From the NCBI RefSeq assembly GCF_004011805.1, contig NZ_RCHJ01000004.1, positions 1 through 64,000 of the forward strand: DNA of 64,000 nt, given 5' to 3'. Source of the stretch: Piscinibacter defluvii. Lineage in GTDB: Bacteria; Pseudomonadota; Gammaproteobacteria; Burkholderiales; Burkholderiaceae_C. How positions within the stretch are numbered: position 1 is the stretch's first letter; each line of letters opens with the position of its first letter. Both the position numbers and the translations under genes were made by a program. Positions 24,597-33,016 of the stretch are shown here, piece after piece. The notes under the pieces are model-generated. The model saw only the letters and a list, made by a program, of their open reading frames with translations, was not told the DNA's origin and ran no database searches.

Positions 24597-26014
24597 AACA
24601 GGTAGTCGCCCAGCGCGGTCGACGGCGTGGAGGTCAGCGTGCCCAGCAGCGTCAGCTCGGCCGCCGAGACGTCGGCATTGGCGTCGGCCGCGGTGAACAG
24701 GAACACGCCGGTCGCGCTGCCGTTGTCGACCGCGAAGATCGCGGTGCGGCCGACCGCATAGGCCGCGGTCGCGTCGCCGATCTTGGCCGCCGCGCTGGCG
24801 GTGGTGATGGCGCCGGCGATGTTGGACTGCACGATCACCAGCTCGGCCGTGGCCGAGAAGCCGCCCGAGGCGGCACGCACCACACCGCCCTCGACCACCG
24901 TGTCGCCATCGCCCACACGCAGCAGGGCCTGCGAGACGGCGATGTCGTCGCTGCCGCTGCGGAAGTCGTAGACCAGGTCGGTGCCGACCCGGCTGTTGAA
25001 CACGAAGTCGTCGGCGCCCACACCGCCGATCAGGCTGTCGTTGCCGGAGCCGCCGATCAGGGTGTCGTTGCCCGCGCCGGCGGCGATGCGGTCGTTGCCG
25101 GCATTGCCGTCGAGCCGCACCGCGCCCTGCGTCTGGCCGCCGAAGGCCACGTTGAGCACCGAGATCTTGTTGTTCAGCGCGTTGCCGTTGCCCGTGATCA
25201 CCGGCGGCGTCGGGTTCGTGATCGACGGGAACGGCGTGTAGACCGACAGGTTCTCGACGTTGGCGGCCAGCGTGTAGCTCGTGAAGCCGCTGCCGCCGAA
25301 CATGATCACCCGGTCGTTGCTGCCCTCGCCTGCCACCTCGACCACGCGGTCGGCGGCGCGGTCGACCCAGTAGGTGTCGTTGCCGGCCCCGCCGAGCATC
25401 GAGTCGGCGCCGGCCGAGCCCGGCTGGCCTGCGATCGCCGGGAAGGAGAGATCGCCGTAGAGCTGGTCGTTGCCGGCCCCGCCGACCAGCGTGTCGGCAC
25501 CGTCCTCACCCCACAGCACGTCGTTGCCGTTGCCGCCGACCAGGCTGTCGTTGCCATCGCCGGTCTCGAAATCGCCGAAGCCGCCGAACAGGATGTCGTC
25601 GCCGTCGCCGCCGTTCATCGTGTCGGCACCGCCGCCGCCGAACATCTGGTCGGAAGCGGCGGAGCCGGTCTGGTTGTCCGCGGCAGCGAAGATCAGGTCG
25701 ATGGAGCCCACCGGATCCTCGGCGAAGGCGTCCAGGAAGGTCGCGAACGACACGTTGATGCCGGTGCCGCTGAACACCTCGACCCGGCCGCCCGCCACCG
25801 AGAGGTCGACGAGGTAGAACTTCGCGCCGGTGATGGTGCCCGCCGGCGCCGCGCCGGCCGCGAGCCCCGTGCCGGTGTACTCGATGACGAAGTCGCCGGC
25901 ATCCAGCACGGCCTTGGTGGGCGTCACCGAGCTGAGCGCGATGCTCTGCTCGATGCCGTACAGCAGGCCCCAGAAATCGCTGGTGGCGGCGGGCTTGTAG
26001 GTGAAGGTGGCCAT
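24587..26014 (-). CDS. RTX-type calcium-binding secreted protein
   Basis: This acidic protein of 475 residues has no N-terminal signal peptide, as expected for type I secretion. Two clusters of GGxGxDxxx nonapeptides (about 130-200 and 305-345: GGDGDDILFGG, GGAGNDTLIGGSGNDSLIGG style) form calcium-binding beta rolls. The C-terminal tail, ending LGDYLFVS, fits an uncleaved secretion signal. The N-terminal domain (MATFTYKPAATSDFWGLLYG) is not one I recognise. No ABC exporter, membrane-fusion protein or TolC gene is in the window, so secretion would use one encoded elsewhere. Confidence 0.85.
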   Translation of the reverse strand: MATFTYKPAATSDFWGLLYGIEQSIALSSVTPTKAVLDAGDFVIEYTGTGLAAGAAPAGTITGAKFYLVDLSVAGGRVEVFSGTGINVSFATFLDAFAEDPVGSIDLIFAAADNQTGSAASDQMFGGGGADTMNGGDGDDILFGGFGDFETGDGNDSLVGGNGNDVLWGEDGADTLVGGAGNDQLYGDLSFPAIAGQPGSAGADSMLGGAGNDTYWVDRAADRVVEVAGEGSNDRVIMFGGSGFTSYTLAANVENLSVYTPFPSITNPTPPVITGNGNALNNKISVLNVAFGGQTQGAVRLDGNAGNDRIAAGAGNDTLIGGSGNDSLIGGVGADDFVFNSRVGTDLVYDFRSGSDDIAVSQALLRVGDGDTVVEGGVVRAASGGFSATAELVIVQSNIAGAITTASAAAKIGDATAAYAVGRTAIFAVDNGSATGVFLFTAADANADVSAAELTLLGTLTSTPSTALGDYLFVS

Positions 26015-26293
26015 GCGGGTCCTCTCGCGGTGGGTGGATGGGTGGATGGGTGCGCGGGCGCAGTCGCGCCGATCCTAGGGGCGCCCGGCTGGCCGCCGGC
26101 GCCACCGGTCCCCAGAACGAGGGAGCGGGAAAGCGAGCGCCCCGCGGCGCGGACCATTCCGGGACCACAACGTGGCCGCATGAGCATCGCTGCGTGAGAC
26201 CGGCGTGACCGCCGACGCCGAGGCTTGATTCGCCCACCCGGCCGGCAGCGCCGTCCGCGGCGGGCGTTCAACCCGACAGATGGAGGTCTCCCG
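26015..26293. other. Divergent intergenic region, RTX gene and cytochrome peroxidase gene
   Basis: This 279-bp gap holds the start regions of both genes. GGAGG at 26283-26287 is the ribosome-binding site for ATG 26294, and GAGAGGA precedes the RTX start. A short GGGTGGAT tandem run lies near 26030-26055. I cannot identify a convincing -35/-10 pair on either strand. Confidence 0.4.
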
Positions 26294-28453
26294 ATGAGGA
26301 ACACGACACCCGACCCGCTGGGTCGAAGGACGCGGCCGCTGGCCGCCACGCTGCTGGCGCTGGCGCTGGCCGGCAGCGGCCTGGCTGCCACGTACGCGCA
26401 GGCCCACGAGGGCGCGAGCCCGGTGCAGCTGCGCGAGCACATCGCCCGCCAGGTGGGCGGGCTGCAGACGCTGAAGGTGCCGGCCGAGGCCGACCTGCCG
26501 CAGCCGCGGCTGGCCGACGGCCGCCCCGACCCGTACTTCCAGACCACCGAGGCCAAGCGCTACCTCGGCAAGCTGATGTTCCACGACCCGGTGCGCACCG
26601 CGCGCATCCGGCCCGAGTTCGGCGGCTCGCCCGCGACGGCGCAGACCGCCTCCTGCGGCAGCTGCCACTTCGGCGAGGCGGCCTCCAAGGCCGGCACGCT
26701 GCTGAACTTCGCCGTCGGCGGCGAGGGCCGCGGCTACACCGACGAGGACGGCCGCTTCATCCCGCGCCGCCGCCCGCGCACCGACATCCTGCCGGCACTG
26801 CGCCAGGCCCCGCTGTTCCCGGGCGACGCGCGGGTCGACGCGCTGCCGACGCTGACCGACATCTACCAGACCCCCGGCGGCGTGATCGCCGGCAGCCCGG
26901 CGCTGGGCCGCAAGCTGCCGCCGCCCTTCCAGCTGCTGGCCACCGGCCGGCTCGACGGGCTGGACAGCGTGGGCCGCAACGCCCCCGGCGTGATCGGCTT
27001 CGCGTTCAACAACCGGCTGCTGATGGGAGGCTTTGCCGGCGAGCCGGATGCCTCGCCCGGCGGCCTGAACCCGTTCGGCCACCCGGCGCAGGAGAACGTC
27101 GCGCTGCTGCTGCTCGACGCGCACCGCATGCTCGAGGCGCAGTCGGGCGCGCTGGAGAAGATCGCCGTCTACCGGGCGCTGTTCCGCGAGGCCTTCCCCG
27201 AGGAGGCCGCGCAGGCCCCGGGCTGCCGGCCCGAGACCGCGCCGGCGCCCGGCGCCTGCGACGCGCTGATCAACGACGTGACCGCCTTCCGCGCCACGGC
27301 GAGCTTCATGCGCACGGTGGTGACGCGCAACACGCCCTGGGACCGCTTCCTCGCCGGTGCGAACGGCGCGCTGACGGAGAAGCAGCGACGCGGCGCACGG
27401 CTGTTCTTCACACGCGCCGAGCAGGGCGGCGCCGGCTGCTTCACCTGCCACAGCGGGCCGATGCTGAACAAGCAGGTCAACGACCCGGACGTGGCCGGCG
27501 TGGGCGCCTTCGTGGAGGAGAACTTCCACAACCTCGGCCTGGCCGACCACCCGCTGCAGGCGCTGAACCGCGCGGCGCGCAACGACCCGGCCTTCCGCGA
27601 CGACGGGCGGCGCGAGATCACCGGGCGCGACAGCGACGCGTTCAAGTTCCGCACGCTGACGCTGCGCCAGCTGAAGGATGCCCGGCTGTTCTTCCACAAC
27701 GGCGCGTTCACGCGCGTCAAGGACGTGGTGCAGTACTTCAACGCCGGCGTGCCGCAGGACGCCGTGGCCGGCAGCGCGCCCACGCTCTCGCCGCGCTTCG
27801 CCTTCCCGCGCGGTGCGGGCGCGCCGCGCGGCCTGGGGCTCTCGGAGCGCGAGGTCGAGGAACTGACCGACTTCCTCGAGAACGCGCTCTACGACCCGGC
27901 CTTCGCGACGCACGACCCGGCCTCGAGCACACGCAGCTTCCAGCTCAACGAGCGCGACCTGACCTACTCGAAGTACCGCCCCGACCTGGCCGCGCTCGGC
28001 GCACGCGACGGCTTCCCGCCCAGCGGCCGGGCCCAGGACAACGACGACCCGCTGTCGCGCCGCGACCAGGGGCTGGAGTTCCTGGACGTCACGCCGCAGG
28101 CCCATGTGGCGCTGCGCAGCGACGCGCGCCACGGCGGCCGCGGCCAGCACGACGTGCTGCGCATCACCAACAACAGCACGGCGGTGATCGACACCCACCT
28201 GCTGGTGGTGCTGCAGGGCCTGCCGCGCGACGCGCGCCTGCTCAACGCGAGCGGCACGACGAGGGCCGGCGAGCCCTACCTGCGCGTGTTCCTGCCCGAG
28301 GGCGAACTCGCCCCCGGCCGCAGCGTGGTGCGCGAGCTGCGCCTCGCCCGCGGCGGGCGGGACGGGCGCGACTGGCGCGACGAGCGCGACGGGCGCGACG
28401 ACCGGCCGCTGCGCTACACGCTGCGGCTGCTCTCGGGCCAGGGCGAACCGTGA
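26294..28453 (+). CDS. Di-heme cytochrome c peroxidase / MauG-like protein
   Basis: This is a periplasmic di-heme protein of 719 residues with a signal peptide ending near ATYAQA (about 36). Two c-type heme motifs are present, CGSCH at 121-125 and CFTCH at 382-386, with the CCP/MauG context LFFTRAEQGGAGCFTCHSGP and RTLTLRQLKDARLFFHNGAF. The family reduces peroxide or oxidises protein residues. At 719 residues it is much longer than ordinary CcpA (about 330-350). The extra C-terminal domain (about 590-719) carries a low-complexity Arg/Asp/Gly run near 688-704 before RYTLRLLSG. It is probably monocistronic and its physiological substrate is unknown. Confidence 0.83.
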   Translation: MRNTTPDPLGRRTRPLAATLLALALAGSGLAATYAQAHEGASPVQLREHIARQVGGLQTLKVPAEADLPQPRLADGRPDPYFQTTEAKRYLGKLMFHDPVRTARIRPEFGGSPATAQTASCGSCHFGEAASKAGTLLNFAVGGEGRGYTDEDGRFIPRRRPRTDILPALRQAPLFPGDARVDALPTLTDIYQTPGGVIAGSPALGRKLPPPFQLLATGRLDGLDSVGRNAPGVIGFAFNNRLLMGGFAGEPDASPGGLNPFGHPAQENVALLLLDAHRMLEAQSGALEKIAVYRALFREAFPEEAAQAPGCRPETAPAPGACDALINDVTAFRATASFMRTVVTRNTPWDRFLAGANGALTEKQRRGARLFFTRAEQGGAGCFTCHSGPMLNKQVNDPDVAGVGAFVEENFHNLGLADHPLQALNRAARNDPAFRDDGRREITGRDSDAFKFRTLTLRQLKDARLFFHNGAFTRVKDVVQYFNAGVPQDAVAGSAPTLSPRFAFPRGAGAPRGLGLSEREVEELTDFLENALYDPAFATHDPASSTRSFQLNERDLTYSKYRPDLAALGARDGFPPSGRAQDNDDPLSRRDQGLEFLDVTPQAHVALRSDARHGGRGQHDVLRITNNSTAVIDTHLLVVLQGLPRDARLLNASGTTRAGEPYLRVFLPEGELAPGRSVVRELRLARGGRDGRDWRDERDGRDDRPLRYTLRLLSGQGEP

Positions 28454-28466
28454 GCCGGCCGGCGGT

Positions 28467-29744
28467 CTAGCCGAGCCACGCCATCGCGCGCTTCGCCGCG
28501 GCGAGCACACGATGGTCCTCCCCCTTCCGGCCGACCAGCTGCAAGCCGACCGGCAGGCCGTTCGCGCCCCGGGCGAAGGGCAGGTGCACGCAGGGCAGGC
28601 CGAGCAGGCTCCAGGGCCGGCAGTACAGCGGGTCGCCGGTGAAGGCCAGGCCCGCGGGCGCCGTGTCGCGCGTGCTCGGGGCGAGCAGCACGTCGAAGCG
28701 CTCGAACAGCGTGTCGACGTCGCTGCGCCAGCGCGCGGCGCGCGCACGCAGCGCCTCGACCTGAACGGCGTCGAGCGCGGCGCCGCGGTCCAGCAGCTCG
28801 AGCAGCGCCGGGCTCAGGCGCTCGCGATGCACGCGGTGTTCATGGGCCAGCGAGAGCGCGGTCTCGTGGGCCTGCAGCGCGCCCTGCAGCGCCGCGATGT
28901 CGGCGACATCCGCCGGCAGCGCGGCGTCCTCGCAGCGCGCGAGCCTGGGCGCGAGCACGCGCACGGCCTGCTGCCAGCATGCGATCACGTCGTCTGCCGC
29001 GTGGTCCCGGTCGGGGCCGGGGGCGAGGCCGAGGCGGAAGGTCTCCGGCACCGGCTCGTCGAGCGCGCGCCGGTCGCCGAGCAGCACCGCCGCGAGCAGC
29101 GCCGCATCCTCCACCGTGCGGCCGAAGCCACCCACCACGTCCATCGACTCCGCGTTCGGCTTCACGCCGGCGCGCGGCGCGCGGCCGAAGCTCGGCTTGA
29201 AGCCGACCACGCCGCAGTAGGCCGCCGGCCGGACGATCGAGCCGGCGGTCTGCGTGCCGAGCGCGAGCGGCAGCATGAAGTCGGCCACCGCGGCGGCCGA
29301 CCCGCTCGACGAGCCGCCGGGCGAATGCGCCGGGTTCAGCGGGTGGCGGGTGACGCCGGCCGTCATGTTGGCGAGCTCGGTCGTGACGGTCTTGCCGGCG
29401 ATCACCGCGCCGGCGCCACGCGCCAGCGCCACCGGCGCCGCGTCGGCGGGCGGGCGGTGGCCGGCGTAGATCGGCGTACCGCAGGCCGTCGGCTGGTCGG
29501 CGGTGTCGAGGATGTCCTTCACGCCCAGCGGCAGGCCGTGCAGCAGGCCGCGCAGCGGGCCGGCGTCGAGCGCACGCGCCTGCGCGAGCGCGGCGTCGGC
29601 ATCGAGGTGGGCGAAGGCCCGCACCTCGGGCTCGCGAGCGGCGATGCGCTCCAGACAGGAACGCAGCAGCGCCTCGGCGCTCAGCTCGCGGCGCGCGAGC
29701 CGACGCGCAGCCTCGACGGCCGTCAGCCGATGCCACTCGTTCAC
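28467..29744 (-). CDS. Amidase signature family hydrolase
   Basis: This is a cytoplasmic amidase of 425 residues. The Ser-cisSer-Lys triad is visible: Lys in GLPLGVKDILDTAD, the Gly/Ser-rich NPAHSPGGSSSGSAAAVAD containing the cis-Ser and the nucleophile region, and the adjoining ALGTQTAGSIVRPAAYCGVVG. The substrate is unknown; GatA is less likely because there is no GatB or GatC nearby. The GTG start at 29744 overlaps the gshB stop (GTGA), so the gene is the second in a gshB-amidase operon. It converges with the peroxidase gene across 13 bp. Confidence 0.87.
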   Translation of the reverse strand: MNEWHRLTAVEAARRLARRELSAEALLRSCLERIAAREPEVRAFAHLDADAALAQARALDAGPLRGLLHGLPLGVKDILDTADQPTACGTPIYAGHRPPADAAPVALARGAGAVIAGKTVTTELANMTAGVTRHPLNPAHSPGGSSSGSAAAVADFMLPLALGTQTAGSIVRPAAYCGVVGFKPSFGRAPRAGVKPNAESMDVVGGFGRTVEDAALLAAVLLGDRRALDEPVPETFRLGLAPGPDRDHAADDVIACWQQAVRVLAPRLARCEDAALPADVADIAALQGALQAHETALSLAHEHRVHRERLSPALLELLDRGAALDAVQVEALRARAARWRSDVDTLFERFDVLLAPSTRDTAPAGLAFTGDPLYCRPWSLLGLPCVHLPFARGANGLPVGLQLVGRKGEDHRVLAAAKRAMAWLG

Positions 29745-30688
29745 GACGCCAGCGCCTTCTCGAGCGCCGTGACGAACATGTCGGCCACGTCGAACCCGGT
29801 CTGGTTCGTGATCTCCTGGAAGCCGGTCGGCGAGGTCACGTTGATCTCGGTGAGGCAGTCGCCGATCACGTCCAGCCCCACCAGCAGCAGGCCGCGCGCT
29901 GCGAGCACGGGGCCGAGCGCTTCGGCGATCTCGCGGTCGCGCGCCGACAGCGGCTGCGCCACGCCCTTGCCGCCCACCGCCATGTTGCCGCGGATCTCGC
30001 TGCCCTGCGGGATGCGCGCCAGCGCGTGCGGCACCGGCTCGCCGCCGATCAGCAGGATGCGCTTGTCGCCCTTCACGATCTCGGTCAGGTAGCGCTGCGC
30101 CATCACCGTGGTGGTGCCGCCCTTGTTGAGCGTCTCGACGATGCTGCCGAGGTTCAGCGCGTCCGGGCCGACGCGGAAGATGCCCATGCCGCCCATGCCG
30201 TCGAGCGGCTTGAGGATGATGTCGCGCTGCTCGGCGTGGAAGGCGCGGATCGCAGCCTCGTCGCGCGTGACGATGGTCGGCGAGATGTACTGCGGGAACT
30301 CGAGGATCGCGAGCTTCTCCGGGTGGTCGCGCAGCGCCGCGGGCCGGTTGAACACCCGCGCGCCCTCGCGCTCGGCTTGCTGCAACAGGTGGGTGGCGTA
30401 GAAGTACTCGCTGTCGAAGGGCGGGTCCTTGCGCATCACCACCGCGTCGAGCTCGGCCAGCGCGAGCGTCGGCGTGGCCAGTTCGGCGAACCACTGCGGG
30501 TGGTCGCCGGTGAGCGCGATCTGGCGCAGCGCGGCGACGACACGGCCGTCGCGGCGCCACACCAGGTCCTTCGGCTCGCAGGCGAAGAGCTGGTGGCCGC
30601 GCGCCGCGGCGGCCCGCATCATCGCGAAGCTCGTGTCCTTGTGGGTCTTGAAGTACTCGAGCGTGTCGGCGACGAAGAGGATGCGCAT
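29741..30688 (-). CDS. gshB: Glutathione synthase
   Basis: This ATP-grasp enzyme joins gamma-glutamylcysteine and glycine. It has 315 residues, the length of E. coli GshB. Landmarks are MRILFVADTLEYFKTHKDTS, VVMRKDPPFDSEYFYATHLL, IILKPLDGMGGMGIFRV and the C-terminal GLDVIGDCLTEINVTSPTGF. I chose ATG 30688; an upstream ATG at 30697 would add three residues. It lies downstream of the doxX terminator. The first enzyme of the pathway, gshA, is about 14 kb away. Confidence 0.95.
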   Translation of the reverse strand: MRILFVADTLEYFKTHKDTSFAMMRAAAARGHQLFACEPKDLVWRRDGRVVAALRQIALTGDHPQWFAELATPTLALAELDAVVMRKDPPFDSEYFYATHLLQQAEREGARVFNRPAALRDHPEKLAILEFPQYISPTIVTRDEAAIRAFHAEQRDIILKPLDGMGGMGIFRVGPDALNLGSIVETLNKGGTTTVMAQRYLTEIVKGDKRILLIGGEPVPHALARIPQGSEIRGNMAVGGKGVAQPLSARDREIAEALGPVLAARGLLLVGLDVIGDCLTEINVTSPTGFQEITNQTGFDVADMFVTALEKALAS

Positions 30689-30713
30689 GGCCGGCACTGT
30701 GGCACAAACGCAA

Positions 30714-30734
30714 AGGGCCCGCAGTGCGGGCCCT
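30714..30734 (-). terminator. Rho-independent terminator after doxX
   Basis: A perfect 10-bp inverted repeat with a one-base centre (AGGGCCCGCA G TGCGGGCCCT) lies between the doxX stop and the gshB start. On the - strand it is followed by TTTGCGTTTG, a moderately T-rich tail, so it should end the doxX transcript. Confidence 0.7.
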
Positions 30735-30752
30735 CCGAGGCGTGCCGCGGGT

Positions 30753-31187
30753 TCAGGCGGTCGCCAGCGCCGGCTCGCGGCGGGCGTCCAGGCTCAGCGC
30801 CCCGGCGCCCAGCGCCGCGACCATGAACAGGCCGCCGGCCACCGACAGGTTCTTCGTGAACATCAGCTGCTGCACGAAGGCCTGGTCCGCGGGCACGGCC
30901 CAGAACTTGTGGAACAGCACGCTCGCGGCCAGCGTGAACAGGCCCAGCGCCAGCGCGGCCCAGCGCGCCTGGAAGCCCACGACGATGAAGACGCCGCCGA
31001 CCAGCTCGAGCAGCCCGGTGGCTACCGCCAGCACGGTCGGGAACGGCAGGCCGGCGCTGGCGATGTAGCCGGCGGTGCCTTCGATGCCGGTGAGCTTGCC
31101 CCAGCCGGCCAGGATGAACATCAGCGCCAGCAGCACGCGGCCGGCCAGCAACAAGGGGGTCTTCAGGGTGTTCAGGGTGTTCAACAT
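30753..31187 (-). CDS. DoxX family membrane protein
   Basis: This is a 144-residue inner-membrane protein with four predicted helices. The N-terminal VLLALMFILAGWGKLTGIEG contains the DoxX hallmark, followed by LLELVGGVFIVVGFQARWAA and KNLSVAGGLFMVAALGAGAL. Many relatives occur with oxidoreductase or redox-stress genes; the exact role is unknown. ATG 31187 is preceded by GGAG 8 bases upstream. The first codons (LNTLNTLKT) come from a small 9-bp tandem duplication. Confidence 0.87.
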   Translation of the reverse strand: MLNTLNTLKTPLLLAGRVLLALMFILAGWGKLTGIEGTAGYIASAGLPFPTVLAVATGLLELVGGVFIVVGFQARWAALALGLFTLAASVLFHKFWAVPADQAFVQQLMFTKNLSVAGGLFMVAALGAGALSLDARREPALATA

Positions 31188-31313
31188 TTTCAATGCTCCG
31201 TGGATCGGGTTGCCAAGTCCGCAGTCGCCTGCGGTTCTGTCGTGCACGGAGCGAAGATTAGGCGTAGCTGCCGGACTCGGGGCGGGGCCGGCTTGACGCC
31301 ATCGTTCGAAAAT

Positions 31314-31808
31314 TTAGTCCGACAGGGCCACCTCGGACAGCGGCACGCCGGCGAGCGGCGCCAGCACCTCGACGATCAGCGCATGGTCGTCGCGCTGCGG
31401 CAGGCCGGAGACCGTGACCGTGCCGACCACGCCCATGCCACGCACCGTGATCGGGAAGGCGCCGCCGTGGCTGGCGTAGTCGCGCGTGGCCAGTCCCATC
31501 TTCGATTCGAGCGTGCCGCCACCTTGTTCCAGCTCGCGGCCGACACGGTAGGAGCTGCGCCCGAGCAGCTCGCAGGTGTTGCGCTTGCGGCGCGCCCAGT
31601 CGGCATTGCTCGGCGCGGTGCCCGGCATCGCGTGGAAGAACACCAGCTCGCGGGCGAGCCGGATCTCGATCGTCACCGCCTGGCCGCGCGACTCGGCGAG
31701 CGAACGCAGCGCGCAGCCGAGCGACCAGGCGTCGGCCGGGCCGAAGCGCTCGAACTGCAGGCGCTGCTCCTGCTCGGCGAGCTTGTTCAGATCGTGTTCC
31801 AGCGTCAT
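31314..31808 (-). CDS. UPF0303/HbpS-like (haem-degrading domain) protein
   Basis: This is a 164-residue cytoplasmic protein of the UPF0303 family in the GlcG/HbpS fold (PF03928). It contains RKRNTCELLGRSSYRVGREL, HGGAFPITVRGMGVVGTVTV and a terminal HALIVEVLAPL helix. The function is not established; HbpS binds haem, but many relatives appear in sugar catabolic operons as here. ATG 31808 overlaps the AGE epimerase stop (ATGA), and it is the last gene of the sugar cluster. Confidence 0.82.
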   Translation of the reverse strand: MTLEHDLNKLAEQEQRLQFERFGPADAWSLGCALRSLAESRGQAVTIEIRLARELVFFHAMPGTAPSNADWARRKRNTCELLGRSSYRVGRELEQGGGTLESKMGLATRDYASHGGAFPITVRGMGVVGTVTVSGLPQRDDHALIVEVLAPLAGVPLSEVALSD

Positions 31809-33016
31809 GCGCCCAGCCCCCTCAGCACGTCGTAACACGCGCCCATCGTGTGGTAGTCGGTCTTGCCGGCCGGGCTCTTCTCGTCGCTCAGCTTGCGGTT
31901 GTCCGGCCCGAGGATGCGGTACCAGGCGCCGTGCCGGTGGTCGACGAAATGCTGCCAGGCGTACGACCAGATCCGGTCGTACCAGCCCCAGTACGAGGCA
32001 TCGCCGCTGCGCAGCGCGAGCAGCGCCGCGGCGGCGAAGCTCTCGGCCTGCACCCAGAAGTACTTGTCGCCGTCGCAGACGCGGCCGTCCGGCCCGAAGC
32101 CGTAGACCAGGCCGCCGTGCTGCGCATCCCAGCCGCGCGCCATCGCGGTGTCGAAGAAATGGCGCGCGCGCGGCAGCAGCCAGCCGGGCCGTTCGCCTTC
32201 GGGCAGCGCGCGCTCGAGCTGCATCAGCAGCTTGGCCCATTCGGTGAGGTGGCCGGTCTGGTAGCCCCAGGGTCGGAAGATGTTGGTCCGGTCGTCGCGG
32301 TTGTAGTCCCAGTCGACCGACCAGGCACCGTCTGCCCCCACGCCGTAATGCTCCCAGACCAGCCCATCGGCCAGCGCCGCCAGCCGGCCGGTGACCGAAT
32401 CGGCGAGCGTCAGCGCCCGCTGCAGATAACGCCGGTCCTGCGTGGCGTCCCAGGCCGCGAGGTTCGCCTCGCAGGCGTGCATGTTGGCGTTCTGGCCGCG
32501 GTAGGGCTTGAGCTGCCAGTCGGGCGTGGCCTCGTCGGCATACAGCCCTTGGGCCGGCTCCCAGAAGCGCTGCTCCATCAGCGCCCAGGCGGCCTCCAGT
32601 CCCGCGCGCGCCTCCGCCACGCCGGCCAGCAGCGCATGGGCGTGGGCCAGCAGCACGAAGGCGAGGCCGTAGCAGTGGTTGGTGCCGTCGCGCACCGTCG
32701 CACGCCCGGCATGCCAGTCGATCTCCCACGCGTAGCCGCCCTGCGGCTGCGCATGCGCGTCGCGCAGGAAGGCGAGGCCGTGGCGAACGCGCTCCTGGTA
32801 ACCCGGCGTGCCGAAGCGCCGCCAGGCCATCGCGTGGTTGAACACGAAGCGCGTGCTGCTGACGAGGTGGCGCGTGCGCCGGTCGTAGACGCTGCCGTCG
32901 TCCTTGTAGAACTGGAAGAAGCCGCCCGACGGATCGACGCAGCGCGCGTCGTAGAACGCGAGCGTGTGCCGGACGTGGTCGAGCAGGAAGGCGGGGCTGC
33001 GGAAGTCGGCCGTCAC
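31805..33016 (-). CDS. AGE family sugar epimerase/isomerase
   Basis: This is a 403-residue (alpha/alpha)6-barrel enzyme of the N-acylglucosamine 2-epimerase family, which includes mannose isomerase and YihS. Visible markers are STRFVFNHAMAWRRFG, RDGTNHCYGLAFVLLAHAHA, QNANMHACEANLAAWDAT and KYFWVQAESFAAAALLALR, which carry the family's conserved His and Glu residues. It probably interconverts a ketose and aldose pair or 2-epimers of the sugar imported by the linked ABC system. The GTG at 33016 overlaps the preceding stop (GTGA); another GTG at 33019 is adjacent. Confidence 0.85.
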   Translation of the reverse strand: MTADFRSPAFLLDHVRHTLAFYDARCVDPSGGFFQFYKDDGSVYDRRTRHLVSSTRFVFNHAMAWRRFGTPGYQERVRHGLAFLRDAHAQPQGGYAWEIDWHAGRATVRDGTNHCYGLAFVLLAHAHALLAGVAEARAGLEAAWALMEQRFWEPAQGLYADEATPDWQLKPYRGQNANMHACEANLAAWDATQDRRYLQRALTLADSVTGRLAALADGLVWEHYGVGADGAWSVDWDYNRDDRTNIFRPWGYQTGHLTEWAKLLMQLERALPEGERPGWLLPRARHFFDTAMARGWDAQHGGLVYGFGPDGRVCDGDKYFWVQAESFAAAALLALRSGDASYWGWYDRIWSYAWQHFVDHRHGAWYRILGPDNRKLSDEKSPAGKTDYHTMGACYDVLRGLGA

